Source of the DNA: Xanthostigma xanthostigma
Lineage: Eukaryota > Arthropoda > Insecta > Raphidioptera > Raphidiidae
Assembly (NCBI GenBank): GCA_963575645.1
Contig: OY754473.1
Span: 7,192,001 to 7,256,000 of the forward strand
Direction of reading: 5' to 3'
DNA length: 64,000 nt
The notes beneath the pieces are model-generated. The model saw only the letters and a list, made by a program, of their open reading frames with translations, made no database searches and was not told the origin of the DNA. Below, piece after piece: positions 1 through 11,029 of this stretch (positions are counted from its first letter, which is position 1; each line of letters begins with the position of its first letter). A program made the position numbers and the translations under genes.

Positions 1-78
1 ATGTTCCCCAAAAACAATAGGCCACTTCATATTTGCATATCAAACATCCTCCCAAAATTTGGTTTCAATCCGCTTATC
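1..78 (+). mobile_element. Family F fragment (3' part)
   Basis: This stretch matches the late part of the ~650-bp family F repeats at 11030, 47580 and 53258, including the CCCCAAAAACAATAG and TTTGCATA blocks. It runs off the window start. It merges without a break into family Z, because Z contains the same CCTCCCAAAATTTGG block; the two families share that module. Confidence 0.7.
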
Positions 79-641
79 CTTGGTGTCGGAATGATAAGAA
101 ATGTCAAAAGTGACGTTTGCAACTGTCAAAGTATTATGTTCTAATAATAATTAGTTATTCCAATACTTAACTTAGAAGGCGTTGCATTTCACAAAATACT
201 AATGTCAAAAAATTGAATTAAACATTAGAAATGCAGCCGTTTTCATGTTAAGACAAGACATACGTTATATTCTAATTTCCATGTACGGCAAACAAAGACG
301 ACCGACCGCGTCGCGCCATGCATTAGACAACATTGCATTTATACAGCTATTTTTCTAGGTATATAAATTTGTATAAAAAAACTGTTTAGGCAAATTCTGT
401 TATACGAAATCTATGTAAAATGTTCTCCTCTTTCGTTTAAGACTGGTTTCAAACCGATCTGATTTAAATTGAGCGAGAAATTATCAAAAAGCACGCACAG
501 GGTCAGGCGGAACGTTACGCGTTAGGAACGTTACGCGTTACGAGCGTTAGGAACGTTACACTTTTTCGTGCATGCAGCCGGTGTTTTATCAATTTATAAG
601 ATTGGTGATTCATCAATTTATAAGACGTTATCACGTCAAAA
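49..641 (+). mobile_element. Family Z copy 1, non-autonomous repeat
   Basis: The interior and right end match the copies at 4291 and 61926 almost base for base. The right end carries an AACGTTACGCG-type short tandem run, then GTGCATGCAGCCGG and the terminus ACGTTATCACGTCAAAAA. The left terminus (TTGGTTGTCTGTAAAG and ACGTGATAACGT) is missing; family F sequence stands in its place. No coding capacity is seen. The superfamily is not recognised. Confidence 0.75.
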
Positions 642-1168
642 AGTTACAAAGCATAGAGTTTTGGTCTCGTTGAAAATTTAACTGTCTATAAAATTGGTCC
701 TTAGGCATTTTTATACAGTTAATTGAAAAAAAAGTTACAAAACTTTAAACTTTAGAAAAATCGTTTTCATTTTCAAAAATAAATTAGTCCTCTTAACTAT
801 TATATCAGTAGATCGAATTTTTGAGAACATGACAAAAAGTTGACATGGTCTGGTGTGAGTTCTGATTTTTGGTGCCCCCTGAGATGTCGTAGTACCCTAA
901 GCAATTGCTTACTTTGCTTATATGTTAATCCAGCATTGCAGTTGAATATAAATCACTGAATCAGAAATATTGTGTTCTTTTGCCCGGTACTGTAAGTCAT
1001 AAATCCAATCATTTACGCTCCACCGGGTTCTCGTCAGACCGGCTACATTCAGAACACGGCATTATGAAGTCCAATTCGAGCTTAACAACAAACTAAACTT
1101 CGGTTCAGAATGGTGTTTTGTTCCTTATTGCCGTATTGTATCATATTTACAGTGTTGGCAATATTATG
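642..1168. other. No feature seen
   Basis: AT-rich sequence without recognisable coding, RNA gene or clear repeat structure. Confidence 0.5.
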
Positions 1169-1752
1169 AATATGATACGCTAAGGTTAAAGATGTTTGCC
1201 TCCCTTTTTAGAAAAAACCTCACAATTTCTCCACATAAATTATATATCATTTTACAGATAATTGCTTGCTCTACTGACATCGGCAACTAAAAAATGTATT
1301 ATTGCTTTTGTTTTTGTAAAATAATTAAAATACAGCAACGCTGAACAACGTCTGCCATCTGACGGCTTTAATTTTGAAACAACGTCAACACTTCGATCTG
1401 TCATCTGACCTTCATATTGTAATACAACAGACACAATACTGCACACTGCCATCTGACGGCTTTAATTTTGAAACAGCGAGCAACGCTGAACAACGTCACA
1501 GCAATGCTGCATGATGCCATCTGACCGCTTAACTCAACGCTTTTGCTACTTGCGCCTCTATATGACAATTTTAGTAAAATATTTCTTCGATCTGTCATCT
1601 GAGCTTCATATTGTAATACAAAAAAAAGAAGAACGTTATAAGCGGTGTGCAAAATTAGAAACGAATTGAATACCTGCAATCATATTTAAAAAATAATTTT
1701 GTAAAGTGATAATTATTATATTAGTGCGAATAATTCGCACAGGTCACACTAG
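1169..1752 (+). mobile_element. Helitron-like element B, copy 1
   Basis: One of six copies of a ~500-600-bp family. The 3' end is diagnostic: a 17-bp palindrome GTGCGAATAATTCGCAC, then AGGTCACACTAG, then host T. This is the hairpin plus CTRR end expected of Helitrons, and there are no terminal inverted repeats. The 5' end is diverged here (intact copies begin TCATATATATTAATACGC). The interior repeats GCCATCTGACGGC several times, plus a CAGATGACAGATCGAAG-type motif. No protein is encoded, so it would depend on an autonomous Helitron. Confidence 0.8.
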
Positions 1753-2324
1753 TTTGATATAATCAATGTAACAATCTAGTGTTTTAAATTTTGTCACTTT
1801 TTAACGAATTTAACATAAGTTAAAGTGAGACAGCAATGTTAACAGCGCTGTTAATTTTAACATTGTCCATACAGAATAGTGCCATTTTTACTGCAGTGCT
1901 CCCAGATACGGCTCCAGGTAGCTCACTCGTGAAATGACTTTTCTTATGAATTTAATAAAATTGGAGTATAAGGTTGATAAAAATTCCAAATACTTAATTA
2001 AAATGAAATGTTTTCACCGACTATAAAACGAGATATTAACAATCAAAATGTGCAAATAATTAAAGGGCTGGAGGTATACTAGGTATTTTTTTATTACCCG
2101 ACTACGACGACGCCAAAAGGAAGGGTTATGAGTTTAGTATGAGTTTATGTATGTTTGTATTTACGAATGTTCCACCGTAGCGCCTAAACTATTCATCCGA
2201 TTTTGATAAATAAGGTGTCAATCGATTCGTTATTATGGCCCGGGTAACATAGGCTACATTTATTTTTGAATTTTGATCCCAGAGGGGAGTAAATTGATAA
2301 CAAATAAAAAATAAGTTCAAAAAC
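1753..2324. other. No gene; anonymous repeat-like sequence
   Basis: Contains ACCCGACTACGACGACGCC near 2097, typical of dispersed insect repeats, and an A-rich stretch. No coding frame is supported. Confidence 0.4.
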
Positions 2325-2566
2325 TAAAACCCGACTACTGTAACGTATGAAACAAGAAAATATTCTCATCTGAGGATAGCCGTGGTCGTATGCTATCTCA
2401 TATATATGAGGCCCCTCTAGATGCACTTTGCCCTAGAGCTTATGATCGTTTACTGTACTGTTAAAATGTAATGTTTTGTTAGGGTAGGTAGCGTATGGCC
2501 ACGGCTGTCCTCAGATGAGAATATTTTCTTGGTTCATACTTTTCTATAGTCGGGTTTTAGTTTTTC
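2325..2566. mobile_element. Foldback/MITE with ~70-bp arms
   Basis: The left arm (from AAAACCCGACTA, through GAAAATATTCTCATCTGAGGA, to TAGCCGTGG) is the imperfect reverse complement of the right arm at 2497-2562. About 100 bp separate them. No coding sequence and no clear target duplication. Confidence 0.7.
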
Positions 2567-4148
2567 AACTTATTTTTTAAGAGGAAGAGTTGAAAAACAG
2601 CAGTTTTGTTACTGAACTCATTTAACTTTTAATTGCTGTGATCAACAAATAAAATAATTTATAATTTATAAAGAAAACGAGTACATTCCACAATATCTCG
2701 AAAACGGTTCTTAGTATATTTATTTAAAAAAGCGTGACTCACAGATTCACAGACAAAGCGAGTACACATAGGCGCTTCCAGCAATTGCTTGGGTCGCGCC
2801 TAAAAACGAATGCATTGTAAATTAAAAAATATATTTTTTTTGAAAAATTGCCGATTTGTAAAAAAAAGTATAGATTTTTAAAATAAACATGTTTTTATTG
2901 TACTTGCAATTCTAATTGTATATAGGAGCGTATCCTATTAAATCTTAAATGTTTTGGATACAGGCTTTTAACGGTTGGTACTTACTGTCTACGAATGTAG
3001 CGAGTGAGCTACCTTAACAAGACAGTTGAAAGCGATTTTCTTTTGTATCTGTTGGCTGTTTGGCAACGTCGCTTATTACTCAAATTGTCCAAGCGTCCAA
3101 GCTTAAGCTTGGATAAGCCGTCGCGTTATTCAGAAGCTTTCCACCAGATGGCAGATAAGTCCGCTGTGGCATTGCAGCTATGCGTTCTTTCAACCGAGTA
3201 TTTAAGTACATAAATATTTAGTCAAACTGATTTGATGACGTCACATCAAACATATATAAATTAATGTTCTTTAATGAACTATCGTGTAAACATTAAAACA
3301 ACTCGTTTTCGATGAGAAATATACTGTCAGGGCTTCGAGGTACACCTGGTGTTGGTTAGAAAAAGCCCTGGCTGTTTTTTTTTTACGGAAAACTGCGCGT
3401 CTATGCCAGAGGTTGCAGCTTTTTATGAAGCAGGCAAAATCGACATGACTAAAATATGATGATGCATGAAGTGCCATTTGAAAATCGGGTTTATCCAGTT
3501 ATAATTTAAAAGTTTTAATACCGCTGTCTTTGTCTGTTTGATCTACAATTGACTTAAAATTAGTTTTCGAAAAATAATAGCGTTGTAAATTCGACGCCAA
3601 TTTATTTATTTTATTTTTCTATGTGACTATTTTTTTTAAGGAGGTTAATTTAATATTTTATTACTAAACTAAAAAAAAACTGCTGGGCCGATTTAAGTAA
3701 AATTTATATGGTACCATCCTGAAAGATAATGCTTTATTAAACAGAAATAAGTATCATCAAAATCGGTTTTTAAAAATATTGAAGATGGGCAACGTAGGTA
3801 TATAAGAATAATTATTTTTTGAAGTCTGTTAAAAACGACTGAACCGATTTAAAAAAAATTATGTGGATCCAATCCGCAAAAATTCTGAACAAACTGGTGT
3901 CGATATTTCTTAAATTCAGTTCCCTCTTGCAAAAATGTTTGGCTGAGCAAACATAAAAAAATATTTTCTATACCAACTGTATTGAAATAGTAAATTATAT
4001 ACCCATTGTCGTTCAAAACGAGCGCCAGCGAGTTTTAACCGTCACACGAGTATCTTAACGTCTAAAGTATTAAAAATTAAAAATCGAAACAGTGCAGTAC
4101 AGCTCGAAAAAAATATTTTTGCATTGTAAAACATTATTTTCAAATTTA
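2567..4148. other. Intergenic, no gene supported
   Basis: AT-rich. Two similar motifs (CTGCTGGGCCGATTTAAG near 3681 and CGACTGAACCGATTTAAA near 3837) resemble the dispersed insect repeat phrase often found in non-LTR element remnants. The small frames here have no recognisable domain. Confidence 0.4.
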
Positions 4149-4201
4149 GAAAATTTCTTGGGAACAATAGACTTCTAATGCAGTGTGTTTATTTAATACA
4201 T

Positions 4202-4290
4202 TTTATTTGCCATTAACGTTTCGACTTAAATCTAGTCTTTTTCAAGGCGCTAAAAAAGACTAGATTTAAGTCGAAACGTTTGCAAATAAA
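4202..4290. repeat. 89-bp hairpin of opposed hammerhead-like motifs
   Basis: Arms read TTTATTTGC..AACGTTTCGACTTAAATC and its complement around a ~10-bp loop. Each arm contains a short stem (GACT/AGTC) followed by GAAACGTT, the layout of the stem II and GAAA part of a hammerhead ribozyme. The CTGANGA core is degraded to TTGAAAA in the minus-strand arm. Confidence 0.5.
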
Positions 4291-4958
4291 AATTGGTTGT
4301 CTGTAAAGTCGGTTTACGGACGATAGTTTTACGTGATAACGTATTCCGTAATACATAACCTAAACCTCCCAAAATTTGGTTTCAATCCGCTTATCCTTGG
4401 TGTCGGAATGATAAGAAATGTCAAAAGTGACGTTTGCAACTGTCAAAGTATTATGTTCTAATAATAATTAGTTATTCCAATACTTAACTTAGAAGGCGTT
4501 GCATTTCACAAAATACTAATGTCAAAAAATTGAATTAAACATTAGAAATGCAGCCGTTTTCATGTTAAGACAAGACATACGTTATATTCTAATTTCCATG
4601 TACGGCAAACAAAGACGACCGACCGCGTCGCGCCATGCATTAGACAACATTGCATTTATATTTTATACTGCTATTTTTCTATATAAATTTGTATAAAAAA
4701 ACTGTTTAGGCAAATTCTGTTATACGAAATCTATGTAAAATGTTCTCCTCTTTCGTTTAAGACTGGTTTCAAATCGATCTGATTTAAATTGAGCGAGAAA
4801 TTAGCAAAAAGCACGCACAGGGTCAGGCGGAACGTTACGCGTTACGAACGTTAGGAACGTTACGACCGTTACACTTTTTCGTGCATGCAGCCGGTGTTTT
4901 ATCAATTTATAAGATTGGTGATTCAACAATTTATAAGACGTTATCACGTCAAAAAATT
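4291..4958 (+). mobile_element. Family Z copy 2 (complete)
   Basis: Full-length copy from AATTGGTTGTCTGTAAAG to CGTTATCACGTCAAAAA. Both ends contain the same inverted motif ACGTGATAACGT / ACGTTATCACGT, so the element has subterminal rather than exact terminal inverted repeats. The interior carries the block shared with family F. It is inserted inside the inverted-end element at 4149-5011. No coding. Confidence 0.75.
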
Positions 4959-5011
4959 TTAAATAAACACACTGCATTAGAAGTCTATATAATTGTTCCC
5001 AAGAAATTTTC

Positions 5012-5437
5012 TAAATATAAAATTGTATACGCAGATTGCTTAAACAATTATTTTCAAAGTTACTATAAAAATAAAAATTATTTCAGTTTTATTAATTATT
5101 TTCTTTTTAAATTTGTTGACGGTGGTTCGTTTCTTTTTATTAAAAAACAAACATATTTCAAAACAAATATATCAACATTTTGACTTTAAAATATACACAA
5201 ACAATTTACATAAGCCGTGAAACTTTTGAGTTTAGAATATTTTGCAAATAACTTTGTTAAAATTTACATATTATGTATGAAACTCGATTTATATGTCAAT
5301 AACAGACAAAACTTCAAAATTGCCAAAAAGATACCATTCGTATGTAAAGTCGAAAGTTTGTTCGTACATAACGGGAGCCTGCTGCTTTCCATGAATTATT
5401 TTTTTAATGATTTAAAAAATTGAAATTCTAATTGCAA
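5012..5437. other. No feature seen
   Basis: AT-rich sequence; open frames here are compositionally biased and match no family I recognise. Confidence 0.4.
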
Positions 5438-6470
5438 AATTCTAGCGGCCCGGTCACCGTTTTTCGTTGACTTACGTTACAAAATTGATCTCAGCGCTTT
5501 TATTTTAACGCGATAATATATAACCTATGACCATCCTGTAGGTCCATTCTAAATATTGGTGAAACAATTTTTGAAATCGGATGAGTAGTTTCGGAGATTA
5601 CCTCCAACATCCAAACTGACAAACATTTTTACCTCTTTATAATATTGATCTTCACGAAGAGCTCTTATTTTAACGCGATAATATATAGCCTATGACCATC
5701 CTGAAGGTCCATTCTAAATATTGGTGAAAAAAATTTTGAAATCGGATCAGTAGTTTCTGAGATTACCTCCAACATCCAAACTGACAAACATTTTTACCTC
5801 TTTATAATATTGATCTTCACGAAGAGCTCTTTTATTTTAACGCGATAATATATATAATCTATGACCATCCTGTAGGTCCATTCCAAATATTGGTGAAAAA
5901 ATTTTTGAAATCGGATGAGTAGTTTCGGAGATTACCTCCAACTTCCAAACTGACAAACATTACCTCTTTATAATATTGATCTCCACGAAGAGCTCTTTTA
6001 TTTTAACGCGATAATATATAGCCTATGTCGATCCTGAAGATCCATTCTAAATATTGGTGAAAAAATTTTTGAAATCGGATCAGTAGTTTCGGAGATTACC
6101 TCCAACATCCAAACTGACAAACATTACCTCTTTATAATATTGATCTTCACGAAGAGCGCTTTTATTTTAACGCGATAATATATAGCCTATGTCCATCCTG
6201 AAGGTCCATTCTAAATATTGGTGAAAAAATTTTTGAAATCGGATGAGTAGTTTCAGAGATTACCTCCAACATCCAAACTGACAAACATTACCTCTTTATA
6301 ATATTGATCTTCACGAAGAGTTCTTTTATTTTAACGCGATAATATATAGCCTATGTCCATCCTGAAGGTCCATTCTAAATATTGGTGAAACAAATTTTGA
6401 AATCGGATGAGTAGTTTCGGAGATAACCTCCTACATCCAAACTTACAAAATTTACCTCCCGCTAATTTCG
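5438..6470 (-). mobile_element. Helitron-like element C with tandem array
   Basis: On the minus strand the 3' end reads CGGTGACCGGGCCGCTAG (complement of 5440-5457), a short hairpin followed by CTAG, as in the Helitron ending at 33887. Most of the element is a six-fold array of ~165-bp units. The expected 5' terminus TCTATACTAATATTATAAAG is not intact; the array stops at ACAAAATTTACCTCCC near 6450. No coding. Confidence 0.65.
5488..6470 (-). repeat. Six ~165-bp tandem units
   Basis: The anchor TAACGCGATA occurs at 5506, 5671, 5838, 6004, 6168 and 6332, so periods are 164-167 bp. Each unit holds GGTCCATTCTAAATATTGG, GAAATCGGATGAGTAG and CCTCTTTATAATATTGATC. Single units of the same sequence lie at 29195, 33705 and 40485, so the array amplified inside one Helitron copy. 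Confidence 0.9.
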
Positions 6471-7389
6471 TACGGAAGAAGTGAAACTTCTTTATGAGTC
6501 GTGAGCTCATTTAATTGATGCGTTATCTCTCATATTTCCCCGTCACTTCCCCTTTAACCTAACATAAAATTTCAAACAGATGTTGATTGTTGACTTCAAT
6601 AATTTGATTTTGTAGAAACGGTTTAAAATGTTTCGAGAAATCGGTCTGCAGGTCGTATTGTTAAACGATTTAAGAAAACGACATGGCGTCAATAAAATAA
6701 GAATTCATTAAAAAATATGTTACGAATTATACATACATTAATTAAGTTGTAAAACGTCGTCTGAAAAAATATTTAAAGAAACTTCAGCGAAACAAAACAA
6801 TTTCACACTTGTTGATATTTTCAAACTGACTGATCAAACATTTATTTCATGATTAATTAACATTAAGACGTTTGAATTAACTGTTTATACGTATATATAT
6901 ATATATATATTCATCCCACACACGAATACTTTTCCCGATCGTCAATTGTTTACTTCACAAAATCGACGTTCACTTCACTTTGTTTATTCGTTAATAATTA
7001 ACGCGATTCGATTTTGTTCGAGTAACGTGCGCACATCGTTCTCACCAGAACAAAACAGCATCGCACACACACAATATTTAAACAAAAGCTATCTATAAGA
7101 GAGGCGAAGAAAACAGTCACCTGTCGCGACAAAACAATTGAGCTACGACACCACCGCAGCACGCCGTTTGCAATTTTCAAAAAAAAAAAAAAACAACCGA
7201 ACACCGCTCACAATCAACACACGACCATGTCGTTTTTCTTTTTTTTTTTCAATCAATACACGCGGCTGTTTTATTGTCGCGCTACGACGTAACAATAAAA
7301 AAACAGATGAGCGTTCGAAGGCCGTTATAACGTGTAGTGATTATTATTTTGATACATTATCTATATATATATATTATAAAAAAATAGAG
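6471..7389. other. No gene supported; (TA)n microsatellite
   Basis: AT-rich sequence with a short (TA)n run at about 6893-6911 and an A-run at about 7179. No recognisable coding. Confidence 0.4.
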
Positions 7390-7760
7390 ACACGGGGCCC
7401 GCGTATCAGGCAACACGAGTTACACCGTTGTCGCGTTGCTCGTCGACTTTCCAGGTGACTGCCGGATCTCGGGTTCCCAGGCCTTCGTCGTGTTTTCTAT
7501 TTGCTGGCGTTCGTTCCCGCTCGGCGCTGTGGTGTCGACGCTTCGTGTCTACTCGTACGACGCTCGCTCGTTCGGCCGCCGTTATTCGCTTGTTCCTCTG
7601 CCGTTGACGGCGTCGTTGTCGTCCGCACATAGTTCACTTGTTTCATTACGGCCTGTACTTTATATAATATATATACAGCGTTTCGGCCGTCTGTGGTCTC
7701 GCCGCGACGCAAACATAGGGATGATCGTGTACATGCGTTCATTTGTTTTTATTGTCGTTC
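7390..7760. promoter_or_regulatory. CpG-rich promoter-like island
   Basis: Base composition shifts sharply to GC- and CpG-rich against AT-rich surroundings. A TATA-like element (CTTTATATAATATATATA, 7658-7675) could serve either strand; on the minus strand it reads TATATAAAG. Open frames cross the island in several phases, as expected of CpG-rich noncoding DNA, and none matches a known protein. It may be the promoter and 5' untranslated exon of a gene outside the window, or GC-rich element sequence. Confidence 0.25.
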
Positions 7761-7798
7761 AGAAATCACGTGTACCCTTGTTGAATAGCCGTCTAGTA

Positions 7799-8701
7799 GG
7801 GGAGGGAGGGGGAATGGCGCTCACTGGGTAATGGCGCTCACCTCTGTAACTCTGTCAAAAAGAAACGTAGCGACACGTCACGTCGCGTGAAGCGCGAGGG
7901 GAGGGGGCCTCTAATAGACAGCGTTGCAAACGGACAGTCAGCTCGCGTCATGTGACCGTGAAGAGCGTTTCTTCGTTTGCGGCCGCACTGATCTAATTTT
8001 TAATTAGGTGTTTTTTGTCGGTAAGTCCAAAACTTTAATGCTTATTTAATTACTGATTATACTTTTGTGCCAATAAGCTATTCTATTTTGTGATATTGCA
8101 GTCCATTTTCAACAATCGTGTATGATTTTTTTAAAATTTCAAATTAATTACAAAACGACCGGTTGGGGTTATACCGCTCATCTGAGCGCCATTACCCCGT
8201 AGTGACTTATTTTTTTATTGATTTAGATAGATATGCCAAGAAATCGTCAAAGAACCACCGCTAAAGCGGCTTGGACCAAAGAAGCCCGTTTTTCACCCAA
8301 CAGCAAGAAACTGAAATTGCTGAACAAGTTAAGTTGCTGGGCCCGCTATATTATGGACTCAATGTTGCAGATTTGCGTAAACTTGTTTATAAATTTGCTG
8401 AGCGCAACAATATCAAAAACAATTTTGATCAAAGCAGCAAAACAGCCAGATTGGATTGGGTACACTTCTTTATGAGACCCTGAGCGGCATTACCCAAAGT
8501 CAGGGGCAATGCCGCTCAAACATGTTTTTTTAATAATGTTTTCCCACTACTAGTAGGTGAAAGATATATGCTTTTGTTGTTAAATTGTTGATTACTCGAT
8601 AATTAAAGACTTTGTTACTCTTGTTAATTTTGATTCATATTAAATAATTTAAAAAATACACCATGTTTTCCTTAAGTGAACGCCATTCCCCCGTCCTACC
8701 C
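7799..8701 (+). mobile_element. TA-flanked TIR transposon relic (pogo-like)
   Basis: A 903-bp element flanked by TA on both sides (7797-7798 and 8702-8703). Terminal inverted repeats of ~26 bp (GGGGAGGGAGGGGGAATGGC on the left, GGGTAGGACGGGGGAATGGC on the right, reading inward) match with four differences. A further hairpin (TGAGCGGCATTACCC / GGGCAATGCCGCTCA) lies at 8482-8516. TA target plus an internal pogo/CENP-B-type remnant place it in the Tc1-mariner-pogo group. Confidence 0.7.
8233..8481 (+). pseudogene. Pogo/CENP-B-type transposase N-terminal remnant
   Basis: The frame opening at 8233 gives MPRNRQRTTAKAAWTKE, a start typical of pogo-type transposases. Homology then moves to another frame near 8285-8290, where it continues with PFFTQQQETEIAEQ, then GLNVADLRKLVYKFAERNNI and SKTARLDWVHFFMRP. 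That matches the usual helix-turn-helix arrangement (F-GL--DLR-LAY-FAE-N-I, then G-DW---F). A frameshift separates the parts and TGA follows MRP, so there is no catalytic DDE domain. The relic lies inside the TIR element 7799-8701. Family recognition is from memory of the motif pattern. Confidence 0.65.
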
Positions 8702-8703
8702 TA

Positions 8704-9471
8704 CCATCAATCTAGGGCATCCGAAATAGGAACATTCATTTCGCCTGAAATTTATTTAGCATACTTATATGTATGTTGTAGATATGTAAAAAATCTTGCC
8801 ACCTGATGTTCACCTCCCTCCAAACGTCCTATTGACGTGAAAATTGGCAGTTATAAGTAGTTTTGATGACAATACAATATTCTGATATGTTGGTTGTATT
8901 ATTATTAATTTAACAAGCTAAAATATTGAAATTAAAAAGCAAGTGGTGGGAGTGACGGTGCTAGGTGTGTAAAAACATGTCTTCAACCGTTTAAAAATCA
9001 AAATAATATAATTACACAAACAGTAATGTTAATTTTTGATCTTTTTCATAATTTTGGAATTTCAATATTAATGTTTTTACTTCCGGAATTGGTATGATTA
9101 AAAATGTGGTCGGTAGGTGTCGATAAATATGAAAACTTTAAAGGTGGTCAGCGTATCCGACAAGCACATGCTATTATCTTATGTTCGGTTACAATATGGA
9201 CACACCATGTACTACACAAGTGTTCACCTATGTAGGCTGATGTAGGCCTCGTCTTGATATTAGAATTTGGAGATTGCAAATTTGCGTGAGTATAAAAAAA
9301 CCGTTGACTGCTCTACTTGCGCCTGCGCAGTTTAATAAAGATATCATTTAATTTTACGCCGGTGACATTTTCATCGTTAGAATTTCTTCTTTTAGGTGCT
9401 TTTCAACTAGGGTCTTCCAATCGGAATTCCGACATTTTGCAATATCAGAATTTCGAAATTAATTAAAAAAG
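8704..9471. other. No feature seen
   Basis: AT-rich sequence with no coding, RNA or clear repeat structure. Confidence 0.4.
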
Positions 9472-9915
9472 GACCTCGCACAAACCTTATGGGAATTGGC
9501 TTACGGTTCAATTTCTCAAAAATGGTTTTATTTTATTGTTTAAAGGTCACTAAGAAAAAGTGTCCATGGAGGCATAACCTAAAAACCAATGTATTTTTAT
9601 CTATGGATTTGTTTAGCGAGATTTTAGATATAGGGATATCTATTGAATTCACAAACATGTTCCATGTTCAACTCTTGTGCTTTTTTTTAGAAATAGAAAA
9701 ATAGTCGAAAACTAGATAATGTTGGAAGGTGTCATCCTGTATAAAATAATAATGTCATATTCGGATTCAGCGCACTCGAAAACATATTTCTAGAGGTTAG
9801 GATTTTTGTAAATTCAATGGATATCCCTATATATCTAAAACCTCGCTAAACATATCTGTAGCTAAAAATCTATTTGTTTTTATAGGCTATACGCCCATGG
9901 ACACTTTTTACAAAT
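9472..9915 (+). mobile_element. Family G MITE, copy 1 (right-truncated)
   Basis: Starts GGACCTCGCACAAACCTTATGGG and matches the copies at 29791 and 62645. The two halves are partly complementary: GTGTCCATGGAGGCATAACC near 9561 and GCCCATGGACAC near 9893. The right terminus (CCATAAGGTTTGTGCGGGGTCC in other copies) is absent; the element stops after CACTTTTTACA. Confidence 0.75.
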
Positions 9916-10002
9916 AACTATTAACTAACTCTAAATACTAATTAAATTCAAAATACAAGCTTTTACAAAAGTCTTGCAGTTTTTACACGCTTTTTATTAA
10001 CT

Positions 10003-10310
10003 TCACCTGTAAGTTTGTATGTATGTATGTTTGTTTGTTTGTTTGTTTGTTTGTAACCTTCGTATGGACTACAGCAAGTGGTTTATTACTGTAGTATAAT
10101 ATGCCAGCACTGGTAACTACAGTGGTTAGCCGTGCGGTCTAAGGCACGGGTCTTCGCTGACGTCAACTCTCGGAATCACGGGTCGTGGGTTCTAATCCCG
10201 TCCACGCCGAAAAAAAAATTGTTTTTTTTTCGGCAAATTTTTGACAATAAATCGAACTAAAAAGTGGAAAATAAATATAGTTTAAAAAAAACTAAAAAAC
10301 ACGCTTTTAT
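10003..10310 (+). mobile_element. Family N, tRNA-headed repeat copy 1
   Basis: Shares ~290 bp with the inverse copy at 49267-49555. Order: a (TGTA)/(TGTT) microsatellite at 10016-10054, the sequence ACTACAGCAAGTGGTTTATTACTG, a tRNA-like module, CGGCAAATTTTTGACAAT, then ACTAAAAAACACGCTT. A SINE or tRNA-bearing non-autonomous element is likely; no coding. Confidence 0.6.
10120..10208 (+). pseudogene. tRNA-like module (long variable arm type)
   Basis: Has an A-box-like TTAGCCGTGCGGTCTAAGG and a B-box GGTTCTAATCC with a T-stem GTGGG/CCCGT and a 3' side TCCACGCC. About 89 nt, with extra sequence between anticodon arm and T arm, as in Leu/Ser-type tRNAs. The 5' acceptor strand does not pair with the 3' strand, so it is not a functional tRNA. 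Confidence 0.55.
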
Positions 10311-10554
10311 CGAACTAAAAAGTAAAAAATATTTTTTTTAAATAAGCTTAAAACAATAATGAATAAAAATACAAGTATTATAGTGAAAAAAGCGTGGGGC
10401 GCTCGATGTACGAAAATGTGGAACAAAGCGCCCCACGCTTAATTCACAATACTAGTATTTTTTATTCATTATTGTTTTAAGTTAATTTAAAAAAAAAAAA
10501 ATTTTTTACTTTTTAGTTCGATATGAAGCGTGTTTTTTTTAACTATATTTTTAC
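10271..10554. repeat. ~280-bp imperfect palindrome
   Basis: The left arm (AAATATAGTTTAAAAAAAAC, CGAACTAAAAAGT, ACAATAATGAATAAAAA, GCGTGGGGCGCTC) returns inverted on the right (GCGCCCCACGC, TTTTTATTCATTATTGT, ACTTTTTAGTTCG, AACTATATTT). A ~20-bp loop lies at about 10411-10430. It overlaps the tail of family N. Confidence 0.85.
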
Positions 10555-11029
10555 CGCAAGCTCTTGGTTTACTTGGATATATAACGAAAACCTTGAACTT
10601 CGAGAGTGTTCTACCAGATGTTGCAACATCAATGGGGGCTCGTTAATCAACTCCAAACAAAAATATTTTGTATAGAGGTTTTTTATTTAGTAGACGTCTT
10701 GACTTTTTGATATGTACTCTAAAATAAAATATGAGGCTACATAAATCTAAAGAATGGACATAAAACACAAATACATAAGCTAATTTGTAACACAAAGTGT
10801 CTGGAGAATTGCCAGTTACTAACTAACTCTGAAAGATAAGTGAAATACATTTTCGCCGTAAAGTTATTATTAATACGTTGGCGTTACAACATCAAAAACT
10901 CGACTGGAAGTCGTAAAGTTTTCGATTGCGTTCATTTTCAAATAAATAACACTTTACTGACCCCGATGGAAAAGCGGCGGAATAATTGTTTCTTGATTAT
11001 TCGCAATCTACTCAATTTATACAAAAAGA
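10555..11029. other. No feature seen
   Basis: AT-rich; no coding match or clear repeat. Confidence 0.4.

Larger units (their letters stand above)
4149..5011. mobile_element. Element with 46-50-bp inverted ends, split by Z
   Basis: 4149-4194 (GAAAATTTCTTGGGAACAAT to GTGTGTTTATTT) recurs inverted at 4961-5011. Just inside the left end lies a long hairpin (4202-4290) built from two opposed GTCGAAACGTT motifs. Family Z copy 2 fills the rest. Inverted ends together with GAAACGT motifs recall Penelope-like retroelement termini, but no reverse transcriptase is present, so this class is an inference. Confidence 0.45.

Noticed and set aside
1401-1679. Recurrent ~70-90-codon frames with similar peptides at six places
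   Set aside because: They are translations of the Helitron-like family B interior, with different truncations in each copy and no conserved full frame.
5488-6470. Possible CRISPR or rDNA spacer array
   Set aside because: Units of ~165 bp lack spacers and match Helitron interiors elsewhere in the window.
7406-7831. Overlapping 74-131-codon frames on both strands
   Set aside because: They are shadows of CpG-rich composition in several phases, low in conserved motifs, with no recognised domain.
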